Source: Herbaspirillum sp. RTI4 (GTDB lineage Bacteria > Pseudomonadota > Gammaproteobacteria > Burkholderiales > Burkholderiaceae_D). From it: a DNA stretch of 64,000 bases. Location of the stretch: NCBI RefSeq assembly GCF_034313965.1, contig NZ_JAVIWQ010000002.1, positions 930,001-994,000 on the forward strand. The letters run 5' to 3'. The notes below the pieces were generated by a model. It did not search any database, was not told the origin of the DNA, and saw only the letters and a program-made list of their open reading frames with translations. The position numbers and the translations under genes were made by a program. Shown here one piece after another: positions 16,858 through 25,765 of this stretch. How positions within the stretch are numbered: the first letter of the stretch is position 1; every line of letters begins with the position of its first letter.

Positions 16858-18083
16858 GGCGGATTCAAGCGGTCACTGCAACGCGTTATTAAAAATTTCC
16901 GCCGGCGTTCTAAACCCGAGAGTTTTTCGTGGTCGGGCATTGAGCTCTGCTGCTATGTCATCTAATTCGTGTTGGGAATATTTGGCCAGTCCGCTTCCTT
17001 TTGGGAAATATTGCCTCAACAGACCATTGGTATTTTCATTAGTGCCACGTTGCCATGGACTACGAGGATCGCAAAAATAAACTTCCATATCTGTTGCGAT
17101 AGTAAATTGTTTATGTGCTGAAAGCTCTTGTCCGCGATCCCAAGTTAAACTTTTGCAGATCTGATAGGGAAGTTTTTTCATCTGCTCCGTCAGTGAGTGC
17201 ACCACACTTGGTGCTGTGCGGCCTTCACACTTACACAAGACGGTAAATCTAGACTGACGCTCAACTACGGTGGCTATGGCGCTGTTATTGGCACCGATAA
17301 TCAGATCGCCCTCCCAGTGCCCAGGGATTGCTCGGTCTTCGATTTCAACGGGACGATCTCTGATCGAGATAGCATCCAAAATTTGCCCTCTACTACCGGC
17401 CTTATGATTTTTGGCATGGCGAAACATCCGTTTCGTTCTTAAATGTTTTTTCAGCTCTTCCCGAAATAAGGCCCGTGTCTGAATAAACAAAGATTTGTAT
17501 ATCGTTTCATGGGACACATACATCTCCTTGCTCGTGTCGGTCTGCCTGGTCTTTAGCCATCCAGCGATTTGCTCTGGAGACCAGTTTGAGGCGAGCCTTT
17601 CCTCTACAAGACATCTTAGGGCGGGACGTTCTGCCAGTAAGAATGATTTTGGTCGCTTCGCTCGTTTAAGAAAAGCTTGTTCAGCAATACTGGCACGATA
17701 TTTAACGACGCCACCGTTCCGGGATATTTCCCTGGAAATTGTCGATGGTGAGCGATTAAGTTCTCTGGCAATACTGCGAATACTGCACTCTTTGGCTAGT
17801 GCCCTAGAAATGTCTTCGCGCTCTTCAAGAGTAAGGTAAGTCGCTCGACGCTGCCTCTTTCGTGGCGTGATGCCACCGTGATAGAGCAGGTAGGAGTATA
17901 TGGTTGCCGCTGGCTTCTCAATGTCCCTGGCTATTTCGCTCATCGGATATCCTTGTTGCCACATTCGCCAGATGATGGCTTTGCGATCATCGGTCATTGC
18001 TCCGTAAATACTTGGCATCGCACACCTCATCGATTTTAATTTATGATGAAAATCAGGTGTTGCAGTGACCGCTTGAATCCGCC
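16858..18083 (-). mobile_element. IS30-family insertion sequence, left copy
   Basis: A 1226-bp element whose ends are inverted repeats beginning GGCGGATTCAAGCGGTCACT. A 2-bp duplication TC flanks it (16856-16857 and 18084-18085), which fits IS30-type insertion. Its encoded transposase is identical in sequence to that of the right copy at 19237-20462, in opposite orientation. Confidence 0.92.
16873..18018 (-). CDS. IS30-family transposase (left copy)
   Basis: About 381 residues from MPSIYGAMTDDRKAIIW. An N-terminal helix-turn-helix region (YPMSEIARDIEKPAATIYSY) and a second one (SIRSIARELNRSPSTISREI) match IS30 transposases. The DDE catalytic core includes GHWEGDLIIG, SLTWDRGQELSAHK and NENTNGLLRQYFPKG. 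ATG 18018 has GAGG just upstream; an in-frame ATG at 18030 is also possible. The gene looks intact. Confidence 0.92.
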   Translation of the reverse strand: MPSIYGAMTDDRKAIIWRMWQQGYPMSEIARDIEKPAATIYSYLLYHGGITPRKRQRRATYLTLEEREDISRALAKECSIRSIARELNRSPSTISREISRNGGVVKYRASIAEQAFLKRAKRPKSFLLAERPALRCLVEERLASNWSPEQIAGWLKTRQTDTSKEMYVSHETIYKSLFIQTRALFREELKKHLRTKRMFRHAKNHKAGSRGQILDAISIRDRPVEIEDRAIPGHWEGDLIIGANNSAIATVVERQSRFTVLCKCEGRTAPSVVHSLTEQMKKLPYQICKSLTWDRGQELSAHKQFTIATDMEVYFCDPRSPWQRGTNENTNGLLRQYFPKGSGLAKYSQHELDDIAAELNARPRKTLGFRTPAEIFNNALQ

Positions 18084-18131
18084 TCAGTTAGAAGTAGAAT
18101 TTTCTTAAATGAGATTTTGAGGAAGTTTTAC

Positions 18132-18398
18132 ATGAAGACATCACGCTTTACGGAAAGTCAGATCATCAACATCTTGAAGCAGGCCGAGGCCGGTACGCCA
18201 GTACCGGAGCTTTGCCGGGAGCATGGGATGAGTTCGGCATCGTTTTATAAGTGGCGCAGCAAATATGGCGGCATGGATGCGTCAATGATGTCCCGGATGA
18301 AGGAACTTGAGGAAGAGAACCGCCGGCTCAAGAAGATGTACGCCGAAGAACGATTGAAGGCGGAGATGGTGACGGAGGCGATGCAAAAAAAGTGGTGA
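18132..18398 (+). CDS. IS3-family transposase OrfA
   Basis: An 88-residue DNA-binding subunit with a helix-turn-helix ([37 protein letters not shown]) and a leucine-zipper-like helix ([20 protein letters not shown]). ATG 18132 is preceded by GAGGAAG. It ends in a slippery A-AAA-AAG heptamer (18386-18392) that would shift ribosomes by -1 into orfB. Confidence 0.9.
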   Translation: MKTSRFTESQIINILKQAEAGTPVPELCREHGMSSASFYKWRSKYGGMDASMMSRMKELEEENRRLKKMYAEERLKAEMVTEAMQKKW

Positions 18399-19219
18399 GG
18401 CCATCTCTGAGGCGAGAGATGGCCAAAAAAGCGGTTCAGCAATATGGCTGCAGTATCCGGGTGGCGTGCGCGGCCTTTGCGATCAGCGTGGTTTGCTACC
18501 GTTATCATGCCAAGTTGTCGGACGAGAACGCGGTGATTGCGGACTGGCTGGTAAGACTGACCAACAATCAGCGTAACTGGGGATTCGGCATGTGCTTTCT
18601 GTATCTGCGCAACGTCAAGGGGTTCGGCTGGAACCATAAGCGCGTCTATCGCATTTATCGCCAGCTGGAACGCAATTTGCGGATCAAGCCGAAGAAGCGA
18701 TTGGTCAGGGAAAAGCCCGAAGCGTTAAACGTGCCTGAGTCGATCAACGCGGTGTGGTCGATGGATTTCATGCATGATCAATTGTCGGATGGACGCAGTA
18801 TCCGTTTGTTCAACGTGATCGATGACTTCAATCGCGAAGGCCTTGCCATTGATATCGATTTCTCGCTGCCGGCAGCCCGAGTCGTCCGTTGCCTGGATCA
18901 GATCATTGAATGGCGCGGTAAGCCGCTGACCATTCGCTGCGACAATGGTCCGGAATACATCAGCGCGACGCTGGCGACTTGGGCACAAACGCGTGGCATC
19001 CGGATCGAATACATCCAGCCAGGACAGCCGCAGCAAAATGCGTATGTCGAGCGCTACAACCGCACGGTACGTTATGACTGGCTGGCCCATTATCTGTTTG
19101 AATCGATCGACGAAGTGCAGGAGTTTGCGACCAAATGGCTATGGACCTACAATCACGAGCGACCGAACATGGCGCTCGGCGGCATCACCCCAAAACAAAA
19201 ATTAGCACTTGCAGCATAA
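18392..19219 (+). CDS. IS3-family transposase OrfB (DDE integrase)
   Basis: A 275-codon frame, expressed either from GTG 18392 or, more likely, as an OrfAB fusion by -1 frameshifting. The DDE residues are in [20 protein letters not shown] and [33 protein letters not shown] is typical of IS407-like members. The frame is intact, so transposase might still be made, although both terminal inverted repeats of the element are interrupted by IS30. Confidence 0.9.
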   Translation: MVRPSLRREMAKKAVQQYGCSIRVACAAFAISVVCYRYHAKLSDENAVIADWLVRLTNNQRNWGFGMCFLYLRNVKGFGWNHKRVYRIYRQLERNLRIKPKKRLVREKPEALNVPESINAVWSMDFMHDQLSDGRSIRLFNVIDDFNREGLAIDIDFSLPAARVVRCLDQIIEWRGKPLTIRCDNGPEYISATLATWAQTRGIRIEYIQPGQPQQNAYVERYNRTVRYDWLAHYLFESIDEVQEFATKWLWTYNHERPNMALGGITPKQKLALAA

Positions 19220-19236
19220 CCTCTACTTTTAGCTAA

Positions 19237-20462
19237 GGCGGATTCAAGCGGTCACTGCAACACCTGATTTTCATCATAAATTAAAATCGATGAGGTGTGC
19301 GATGCCAAGTATTTACGGAGCAATGACCGATGATCGCAAAGCCATCATCTGGCGAATGTGGCAACAAGGATATCCGATGAGCGAAATAGCCAGGGACATT
19401 GAGAAGCCAGCGGCAACCATATACTCCTACCTGCTCTATCACGGTGGCATCACGCCACGAAAGAGGCAGCGTCGAGCGACTTACCTTACTCTTGAAGAGC
19501 GCGAAGACATTTCTAGGGCACTAGCCAAAGAGTGCAGTATTCGCAGTATTGCCAGAGAACTTAATCGTTCACCATCGACAATTTCCAGGGAAATATCCCG
19601 GAACGGTGGCGTCGTTAAATATCGTGCCAGTATTGCTGAACAAGCTTTTCTTAAACGAGCGAAGCGACCAAAATCATTCTTACTGGCAGAACGTCCCGCC
19701 CTAAGATGTCTTGTAGAGGAAAGGCTCGCCTCAAACTGGTCTCCAGAGCAAATCGCTGGATGGCTAAAGACCAGGCAGACCGACACGAGCAAGGAGATGT
19801 ATGTGTCCCATGAAACGATATACAAATCTTTGTTTATTCAGACACGGGCCTTATTTCGGGAAGAGCTGAAAAAACATTTAAGAACGAAACGGATGTTTCG
19901 CCATGCCAAAAATCATAAGGCCGGTAGTAGAGGGCAAATTTTGGATGCTATCTCGATCAGAGATCGTCCCGTTGAAATCGAAGACCGAGCAATCCCTGGG
20001 CACTGGGAGGGCGATCTGATTATCGGTGCCAATAACAGCGCCATAGCCACCGTAGTTGAGCGTCAGTCTAGATTTACCGTCTTGTGTAAGTGTGAAGGCC
20101 GCACAGCACCAAGTGTGGTGCACTCACTGACGGAGCAGATGAAAAAACTTCCCTATCAGATCTGCAAAAGTTTAACTTGGGATCGCGGACAAGAGCTTTC
20201 AGCACATAAACAATTTACTATCGCAACAGATATGGAAGTTTATTTTTGCGATCCTCGTAGTCCATGGCAACGTGGCACTAATGAAAATACCAATGGTCTG
20301 TTGAGGCAATATTTCCCAAAAGGAAGCGGACTGGCCAAATATTCCCAACACGAATTAGATGACATAGCAGCAGAGCTCAATGCCCGACCACGAAAAACTC
20401 TCGGGTTTAGAACGCCGGCGGAAATTTTTAATAACGCGTTGCAGTGACCGCTTGAATCCGCC
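19237..20462 (+). mobile_element. IS30-family insertion sequence, right copy
   Basis: 1226 bp with the same terminal repeats and an identical transposase to the left copy, inverted. A 2-bp duplication AA flanks it (19235-19236 and 20463-20464). It sits in the right terminal inverted repeat of the IS3 element at the position equivalent to that of the left copy. Confidence 0.92.
19302..20447 (+). CDS. IS30-family transposase (right copy)
   Basis: Same 381-residue protein as the left copy, with no amino-acid difference. The preferred start is ATG 19302, preceded by GAGG; the frame is open from ATG 19290. Intact. Confidence 0.92.
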   Translation: MPSIYGAMTDDRKAIIWRMWQQGYPMSEIARDIEKPAATIYSYLLYHGGITPRKRQRRATYLTLEEREDISRALAKECSIRSIARELNRSPSTISREISRNGGVVKYRASIAEQAFLKRAKRPKSFLLAERPALRCLVEERLASNWSPEQIAGWLKTRQTDTSKEMYVSHETIYKSLFIQTRALFREELKKHLRTKRMFRHAKNHKAGSRGQILDAISIRDRPVEIEDRAIPGHWEGDLIIGANNSAIATVVERQSRFTVLCKCEGRTAPSVVHSLTEQMKKLPYQICKSLTWDRGQELSAHKQFTIATDMEVYFCDPRSPWQRGTNENTNGLLRQYFPKGSGLAKYSQHELDDIAAELNARPRKTLGFRTPAEIFNNALQ

Positions 20463-20486
20463 AAGCTTAAAAATGGGGGGATTACC

Positions 20487-20587
20487 CTCGTTCAATCATG
20501 CGCACTGGCGCGACTTAACGAAAGACGGCCTTGAGTTAGCGCTTACCTTGCAGTGCCATCGGTCATGCTTTTTTCCGACGGTCTTAG
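20487..20587 (+). pseudogene. continuation of the decayed IS3-family transposase
   Basis: If the nested elements and a 2-bp CT duplication are removed, the old transposase reads on in frame: LYTRRLVG then SFNHAHWRDL then TKDGLELALTLQC. The RDL...ALELA-type block is expected at this point in IS3 transposases. No right end of the old element was identified before the wecE-like gene. Confidence 0.5.
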
Positions 20588-21727
20588 CTAGGAAATTGCC
20601 TGAGTGAGCACCGCAACAACTTTATCTTGCTGCTCCTCATTCAGTGCTACCCACAAAGGCAGGCGAATCAGTTGCTCTGACTGGCTATTTGTTACATCCA
20701 GTGTTCCGTGAGCCCTACCAAATTGTTTGCCACCCGGTGAAGAGTGCAATGGGACATAATGAAATACGACGCCAATATCGTGACGTTTGAACGCTTCCAG
20801 TACTTTATGTCTATCGATTTCAGGCGAAAGTATCACGTAATACATGTGCGCGTTATGCTGGCATTCGTCCGGGACAATTGGACGGCGAATCAATCCTTTG
20901 GATTCCAGTGGTGCAAGTAGCTCGTGATACCGTCGCCACGAGGTCAAGCGCTTTTGCGTTATGCGATCAGCCTCTTCGAGTTGCGCCCACAGGAAGGCAG
21001 CTATCAATTCACCAGGTAGAAAAGACGAGCCCATTTCTTGCCAGGTATATTTGTCTACTTCGCCGCGGAAAAAACGATTGCGATCAGTACCTTTTTCCCG
21101 AATGGTCTCGGCGCGCGAAACCAGGTCCGGATCGTTGACCAGCAAGGCTCCGCCTTCGCCCGAGATAACATTTTTCGTTTCATGAAAACTGTAAGCCCCC
21201 ATATGCCCGATGCTACCCAATGCGTGTCCTTTGTAGGTCGCCATGACGCCTTGAGCGGCGTCTTCCACTACTTTCAGGTCGTGGCGGTTGGCGATGGACA
21301 TGATCGTATCCATTTCGCAGGCAACTCCTGCGTAGTGGACAGGAACAATTACGCGCGTACGGGAAGTTATTGCTGGCTCAATCAAGTTTTCATCTAGGTT
21401 GAGGGTGTCGGCTCGAATATCGACAAATACCGGTATGCCACCACGAAGCACAAATGCATTTGCCGTTGAAACAAAGGTATAGGATGGCATGATGACTTCA
21501 TCGCCGGGTTGTATGTCCAGTAATAAGGAAGCCATTTCCAGTGCGGCAGTGCAAGAGTGGGTAAGCAAAGCCTTGTCGCAACCTGTGCGTGACTCAAGCC
21601 AGCCATGGCAACGTTTCGTGAAGGGGCCATCCCCCGCCAGACGTCCATTGACATGGGCTTCGGCGATGTAATGCATTTCTTTACCGGTCATGTACGGCCA
21701 ATTAAAGGGGATGCGCGCAGTTTTCAT
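20588..21727 (-). CDS. wecE: dTDP-4-amino-4,6-dideoxygalactose transaminase (WecE/RffA type)
   Basis: PLP-dependent sugar aminotransferase that converts dTDP-4-keto-6-deoxyglucose to the 4-amino sugar using glutamate. The 379 residues carry GDGPFTKRCHGWLE, KALLTHSCTAALEMASLLLD and GDEVIMPSYTFVSTANAFVL. The PLP lysine is in YSFHETKNVISGEGG, and the cofactor Asp in VVEDAAQG. The keto-sugar substrate can be supplied by rfbA and rfbB at 40-42 kb. It is the last gene of the minus-strand operon, 81 bp beyond the pseudogene. Confidence 0.92.
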   Translation of the reverse strand: MKTARIPFNWPYMTGKEMHYIAEAHVNGRLAGDGPFTKRCHGWLESRTGCDKALLTHSCTAALEMASLLLDIQPGDEVIMPSYTFVSTANAFVLRGGIPVFVDIRADTLNLDENLIEPAITSRTRVIVPVHYAGVACEMDTIMSIANRHDLKVVEDAAQGVMATYKGHALGSIGHMGAYSFHETKNVISGEGGALLVNDPDLVSRAETIREKGTDRNRFFRGEVDKYTWQEMGSSFLPGELIAAFLWAQLEEADRITQKRLTSWRRYHELLAPLESKGLIRRPIVPDECQHNAHMYYVILSPEIDRHKVLEAFKRHDIGVVFHYVPLHSSPGGKQFGRAHGTLDVTNSQSEQLIRLPLWVALNEEQQDKVVAVLTQAIS

Positions 21728-21808
21728 ATTGGGGCCGCTTTAACATAATGATTTCAACCGCCGAGTAATTCGTCGGGATGCTATTTATTCTTAACTTCTA
21801 CACCAGTT

Positions 21809-22276
21809 TCACATGTGCTTGCGGAGGATCATAAGATGATCGAATCTTGCAACTTCTTTGTATCCCGCGGCTTGAATTGCATCAGCAACGCTTTGGCGTG
21901 CCTGCTCTTTATGCGGCGCGTATCTCAAAATATCAAATATTGGTATACCGCTCGGGTCGGATTGATATGCAGGTGGCGAATATTTTATTTTTCACATATT
22001 TATAGGGTAAAAACACATCAGTATGTTTTTAATAATAATATGCAAAAAAATCGGTATCAGTATCGCCCAAGCCTTGATTAGCTTTCCAGTAGGAATATAT
22101 TCCAATAATATAAAAAATGCATATTAAAAATAATATGCTTAGGATGTCAAAAAAAATTCCTGAGTTATCTGGATTTGTCTTTTTGAAGGAACTTATTTTT
22201 TTAAAAACATTTTTTATTGACTTTAGCGTATCAAGTGCCAGATATAGGCCGGTTAGCGTGAGTTTTTATAAATCAT
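21809..22276 (-). pseudogene. internally deleted DTDT-type polytopic membrane protein
   Basis: The N-terminal piece (22276-22029) reads, after a one-base slip in an A-run near 22262-22266, LYLALDTLKSIKNVFKK and later IIGIYSYWKANQGLGDTDTD. This closely matches IVGIYSLWKARQGIGDTDTA near the start of the protein at 34046. The C-terminal piece (21991-21809) ends AGYKEVARFDHLMILRKHM, matching AGYKEELRVDNMMLLRRAE at the end of the same protein. About 400 central residues are missing. Its ATG overlaps the EamA gene stop (ATGA). Confidence 0.75.
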
Positions 22277-22647
22277 CCGCGAACTGCTACTACAGTTCCA
22301 ATGGTTATCAATACAATTCCCAGGATTTTTTGCATGGATACGGGTTCGTTAAGCAACCAACCACTCAGAAGTACCACCAGCGCAAAGTTGATACTCATGA
22401 AGGGATAGGCGTAATTCAAATCGAATTTCGTCATCGCGGCCATCCATGCAAGGGATGCCAGGAATGCAGAGACAAAACCGGAAAAAATCAGGGGATCAAA
22501 AAAGAGTGCGAACAGGAATCTCAATTTTTCCATGCCGTCGACTGGAAACGCACCGAAATTCTGGATGCGCCACTTGAGTATCAGTTGCCCGTAAACAGTG
22601 AATGCCATCGTCGCCAGAATATAGAGATGGTCGAAAAGGCGGGGCAT
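22273..22647 (-). CDS. EamA/SMR-like small membrane transporter
   Basis: A 124-residue protein with four hydrophobic segments: LYILATMAFTVYGQLIL, LIFSGFVSAFLASLAWMAAM, YPFMSINFALVVLLSGWLL and ILGIVLITIGTVVAV. It resembles ArnE/ArnF-type small transporters that flip undecaprenyl-phosphate-linked amino sugars. In this operon it could translocate the lipid-linked product of the GtrB-like enzyme at 24836. It overlaps the upstream gene by 1 bp (TAATG). Confidence 0.75.
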   Translation of the reverse strand: MPRLFDHLYILATMAFTVYGQLILKWRIQNFGAFPVDGMEKLRFLFALFFDPLIFSGFVSAFLASLAWMAAMTKFDLNYAYPFMSINFALVVLLSGWLLNEPVSMQKILGIVLITIGTVVAVRG

Positions 22648-23555
22648 TAGCTTTTTTCCAATACAGCCAAGCCAAATCCGGTCGTCCCATATCCGTTGCC
22701 GTTGTAGAGCATGTAGCGCTGGCCTTTGTGATCAAATACGTACGGATATTCCACCATGCCCGAATCCCACCCGGTAGCGGACACGTCAATGCCTGCCTCG
22801 TTGTCGCGTCGGGTCCAGTGACGACCATCGGCAGATTCTGCATACCCTATCCGATAACGCGGACCCCGGTACGAATACCACATCCTCCAGCAGTCCTGGT
22901 CGCGCATCACGGACGGGCGTGAAATTGCATACTCTCCATCATCGGTAAAATCGATGCAGACTTTCCCATCGCGTTGCCAATGAATGCCATCCGGCGACTC
23001 TGCATATTTGATGTGATATCGGTGTTCGGGTTTACCTTCGCGTATTCTCCAACCCACACAGGACAGGTACCACATGCGCCAAAAATCATCTCCCGGCAAC
23101 ACACAACAACTTGCGCAAAAATGCGGTTCTTTTACAGAGCGATCAACGATGGGTCCTTCCGAGTAGCGACTGAAACTGCCATCCGGATTATTGATTGATA
23201 ATCCTATCGAATTCCGGAAAGGGACTGTAACACCCAGATTCCATCCTATGTAATAGAGAAATTTTTTATCTTCATGTTGTGTCAACCAGGTTGCCATTGC
23301 GCCGCTGTCGTCAAATTCGCCGAGTCCACCGGGAGCCAGAACGGGTGCGGTAGATAATTCGAGCATTTGATTGGGGGCGGTGATATCGATCACTACATAT
23401 CCCGTATAGCTCCTATTGGATTGATCGCGTGAACTGAAATAAATTTTGAATAGGTCGCCCCCGAGATTTTCGGCAATTGGTACGGCTGCATGCGTGTGCA
23501 TCCATGGTGTTTCGCCAGACGGACAAAAAATGAGTCCAAGTTTCCGCCATTTCAT
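22647..23555 (-). CDS. five-bladed beta-propeller glycosidase-like protein
   Basis: A 302-residue protein with recurring propeller motifs: FKIYFSSRDQSNRSYTG, WRMWYLSCVGW, HIKYAESPDGIHW, WRMWYSYRGPRYRIGYAES and RYMLYNGNGYG. These resemble GH43/GH32-type glycosidase folds. No signal peptide is visible, so it is probably cytosolic and may act on, or only bind, sugar intermediates. Related proteins occur in O-antigen clusters without assigned function. It starts 2 bp after the acyltransferase stop. Confidence 0.65.
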   Translation of the reverse strand: MKWRKLGLIFCPSGETPWMHTHAAVPIAENLGGDLFKIYFSSRDQSNRSYTGYVVIDITAPNQMLELSTAPVLAPGGLGEFDDSGAMATWLTQHEDKKFLYYIGWNLGVTVPFRNSIGLSINNPDGSFSRYSEGPIVDRSVKEPHFCASCCVLPGDDFWRMWYLSCVGWRIREGKPEHRYHIKYAESPDGIHWQRDGKVCIDFTDDGEYAISRPSVMRDQDCWRMWYSYRGPRYRIGYAESADGRHWTRRDNEAGIDVSATGWDSGMVEYPYVFDHKGQRYMLYNGNGYGTTGFGLAVLEKS

Positions 23556-23557
23556 AC

Positions 23558-24223
23558 TTATATCCCTCTTAATCTTGTGCTCGGTACTTTTGATCGTGTA
23601 GTTATGGTGCCGACATACACTCCCTCAGGTTCTGCATCAGCAAGCAATAGGGCACCGGCACCAATGACACATTTTTCACCAATCTTAATGTGATCGCGCA
23701 AGGTGGCATTGACGCCGATAAAGCACTGTTCTCCGATCTCAACCCGCCCTGATATAACGGCATGAGAGGCAATGAAACAGTGATCCTTGATGACGGAGTG
23801 GTGGCCAATATGATTGCCGCTCCACAGCGTGACGTTGTTGCCGATGGTGACGAATGGTTGAATAGTGTTGTCTTCAAAAATAAAGCAATTCTCTCCGATG
23901 CGACCCTCATTCAACACTGTCGCGTGAGAGCTGATGAAGGTGGCTATTGGATAGCCTAATGCTTTGGCAGCCAAATATTTATCTTTTCGGACATTATTAA
24001 GCTTTGAATAGCTAAGAGCGACAAAAAATGTGAATTTTTCAGGAGCGTAAATTTTTACAACATCCTCAAAGGCTACGACAGGTAGCTCACAAAATTTTTC
24101 TTCCTGCATGTACGTTGAATCAACAGTAAACGCGATTACCTCATATTCTGAATCCGTGCTGAAGTAAAACGCTGCCAATTGTGCAATATCTCCTGTACCA
24201 AAAATTATTAGCGGAGTTTTCAT
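23558..24223 (-). CDS. NeuD/PglD-type sugar O/N-acyltransferase
   Basis: 221 residues. The N-terminal Rossmann-like PglD_N domain begins MKTPLIIFGTGDIAQLAAFY. The C-terminal left-handed beta-helix shows hexapeptide repeats such as IGENCFIFEDN, IGHHSVIKDHCFIASHAVI and IGEKCVIGAGALLL. The His pair in IGHHSVI is the usual catalytic position. It probably transfers an acyl group from acyl-CoA to the amino sugar made by the WecE-type enzyme of the same operon (inference from context). Confidence 0.82.
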   Translation of the reverse strand: MKTPLIIFGTGDIAQLAAFYFSTDSEYEVIAFTVDSTYMQEEKFCELPVVAFEDVVKIYAPEKFTFFVALSYSKLNNVRKDKYLAAKALGYPIATFISSHATVLNEGRIGENCFIFEDNTIQPFVTIGNNVTLWSGNHIGHHSVIKDHCFIASHAVISGRVEIGEQCFIGVNATLRDHIKIGEKCVIGAGALLLADAEPEGVYVGTITTRSKVPSTRLRGI

Positions 24224-24225
24224 GT

Positions 24226-24855
24226 TTACTTTCTTACGAGGATCGTGAATTCGTATAAGCCGTAATCATGTAGAAGAGCTACATTGCGTGAATATCGGCG
24301 TTTGCAAAGATCAAAGAGTGCGCCAGGGTTTGCATAATATAAATAGTCATGCATCTTGTTCGCATCTGAATAAGATGTCAGACAATTGAATGCGAAACCA
24401 ATACTGCTAGTTTTATCAAGAATATCCAAAGTGGCTTCTAAATAAGCCCACCATTCATCATCCGACCTACCCAGCCGAACATTAAAAATACCACTTGCTA
24501 TACCGTAATCAGATGTGTGATCCGGCTCTTTAGATAAAATGAAACGTGCTTGAGATGAATCTTTATGTCGCAGCATAGCAGCCCGAATCATATTTTCAGA
24601 AACGTCTATTCCTAAATAAGAGAATTTTTCATTTTTTTTAGCGAGAAAATCATAGAGAGCGCCATAACCACAGCCCAAATCATTTAAAGAAAAATTATTT
24701 TTTTCATCAAGGATAGTTGAAAGTTTCAAGAAGCGAAGTATTTGACTTTCTTCTCCATTCCAATCGACTCCTTTAGGCGTATCTCCATGCTCTGCAAGTT
24801 TGATGTCATAATATTTAGCAACATCGGCTAACAGGTCATTGTCGTTGTTTTGCAT
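24226..24855 (-). CDS. class I SAM-dependent methyltransferase
   Basis: 209 residues with motif I LNDLGCGYGALYDFL and the acidic YLGIDVSENMIRAA. ASGIFNVRLG follows at the motif II region. The coding sequence is AT-rich compared with thrB or polA. It overlaps the 3' end of the upstream glycosyltransferase gene by 20 bp and ends 2 bp before the acyltransferase gene. The substrate is unknown, likely a sugar or lipid-linked sugar of this operon. Confidence 0.8.
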   Translation of the reverse strand: MQNNDNDLLADVAKYYDIKLAEHGDTPKGVDWNGEESQILRFLKLSTILDEKNNFSLNDLGCGYGALYDFLAKKNEKFSYLGIDVSENMIRAAMLRHKDSSQARFILSKEPDHTSDYGIASGIFNVRLGRSDDEWWAYLEATLDILDKTSSIGFAFNCLTSYSDANKMHDYLYYANPGALFDLCKRRYSRNVALLHDYGLYEFTILVRK

Positions 24856-25765
24856 AAATTTGTCTCACGATGGTGTAGGGGCGCTGTTTTGTTTCAGAAA
24901 ATATTTTAGATAGATAAATGCCAACTACACCAATAAACGAGATGACCATTCCACCAATTAACCAGATTGATGCCATAACTGAAGTCCAGCCGCTTAAGGG
25001 TTTCGCAAAAAATACCCAATCCGTTATCAGATATAGGATGTAAATCGCTGTAAAAATCGAAATTATTACTCCGATATAAAAGATGCCGACAAGTGGCACA
25101 TTACTGAAGGATGTGACTGAATTGACGAGGAGCGAAATTTTTTTACTGAACGTGTAAGTGGTTTGACTAGTGCTATGTTTTTTTACAAGATGCGGCTGTT
25201 GCTGAAAACCGGTAATGTGCCACAATCCAGCAATAAAAATTTCACTCTCTTTATGCAGTAGCAAGGCGTTGACGTAGCGGCGGCTCATCAATCTTGCGGT
25301 GACAATGTTTTCCGGTAGTGCGAAACCAGTCAGGAAATTGAATAAACGATAAAACCAACGGCCGCTCAAGCGCTCCAACCAGTTTCCTTTGCGCTGCTCT
25401 TGTACTCCGTAGACGACGTCGCAGCATTGGCTTTGCATTTGCTGAGCGAAGTCAGTCAGGCACTCTGGCTCTTCTTCCAGGTCACTATCAATCAGTAAGA
25501 CCCGCTCTCCGGTTGAGTGAGCGAGGCCAGTCATCATGGCTTTGTGGTGGCCGAAATTACGCGATAGGTCGACGACCATAATATGACTGTCGGTTTCAGT
25601 GAGCTCGACTGCGAGATCGAGACTGTTGTCGGGGGAGCCGTCATTGACCAAGATAATTTCATAATCGTCTCCTGCGAGGTTCCTCGCGGCGACACTGGTT
25701 CGATGATAAAACTCAGGGATGTAGGTCGCTGATTGGTAGAGTGTTGCGACAATCGAAAGCTTCAT
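24836..25765 (-). CDS. GT2 polyprenyl-phosphate glycosyltransferase (GtrB/ArnC-like)
   Basis: 309 residues from [16 protein letters not shown]. The GT-A domain has [29 protein letters not shown] and the DxD-type [12 protein letters not shown]. Two C-terminal transmembrane segments follow ([20 protein letters not shown] and [20 protein letters not shown]), as in GtrB/ArnC enzymes that load a sugar on undecaprenyl phosphate. The frame is open 30 codons upstream, but ATG 25765 begins the conserved domain and overlaps the WbqC-like stop by 4 bp (ATGA). Confidence 0.88.
   Translation of the reverse strand: MKLSIVATLYQSATYIPEFYHRTSVAARNLAGDDYEIILVNDGSPDNSLDLAVELTETDSHIMVVDLSRNFGHHKAMMTGLAHSTGERVLLIDSDLEEEPECLTDFAQQMQSQCCDVVYGVQEQRKGNWLERLSGRWFYRLFNFLTGFALPENIVTARLMSRRYVNALLLHKESEIFIAGLWHITGFQQQPHLVKKHSTSQTTYTFSKKISLLVNSVTSFSNVPLVGIFYIGVIISIFTAIYILYLITDWVFFAKPLSGWTSVMASIWLIGGMVISFIGVVGIYLSKIFSETKQRPYTIVRQIYAKQRQ

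Larger units (their letters stand above)
16833..20486 (+). mobile_element. younger IS3-family element carrying two IS30 insertions
   Basis: The outer 13 bp are perfect inverted repeats: GGTAATCCCCCCA at 16833-16845 and its complement at 20474-20486. Inside both IS30 copies the inverted repeat goes on: TCAGTTAGAAGTAGA at 18084 against TTAGCTAAAAGTAGA read inward from 19236, 12 of 15 identical. Removing the IS30 copies and their 2-bp duplications leaves about 1198 bp, a normal size for an IS3-family element of the IS407-like group. It lies inside the older IS3 remnant. Confidence 0.8.

Noticed and set aside
16858..20462. Simple composite transposon with IS30 ends carrying IS3 as cargo
   Set aside because: The outer 13-bp inverted repeats and the in-frame rejoining of the older transposase fit better with IS30 inserting twice into the terminal repeats of the IS3 element. 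Each IS30 also has its own 2-bp duplication.
22117..22650. 177-codon plus-strand frame
   Set aside because: It is antisense to the EamA-type transporter and to the membrane-protein relic, both of which have recognisable sequence.
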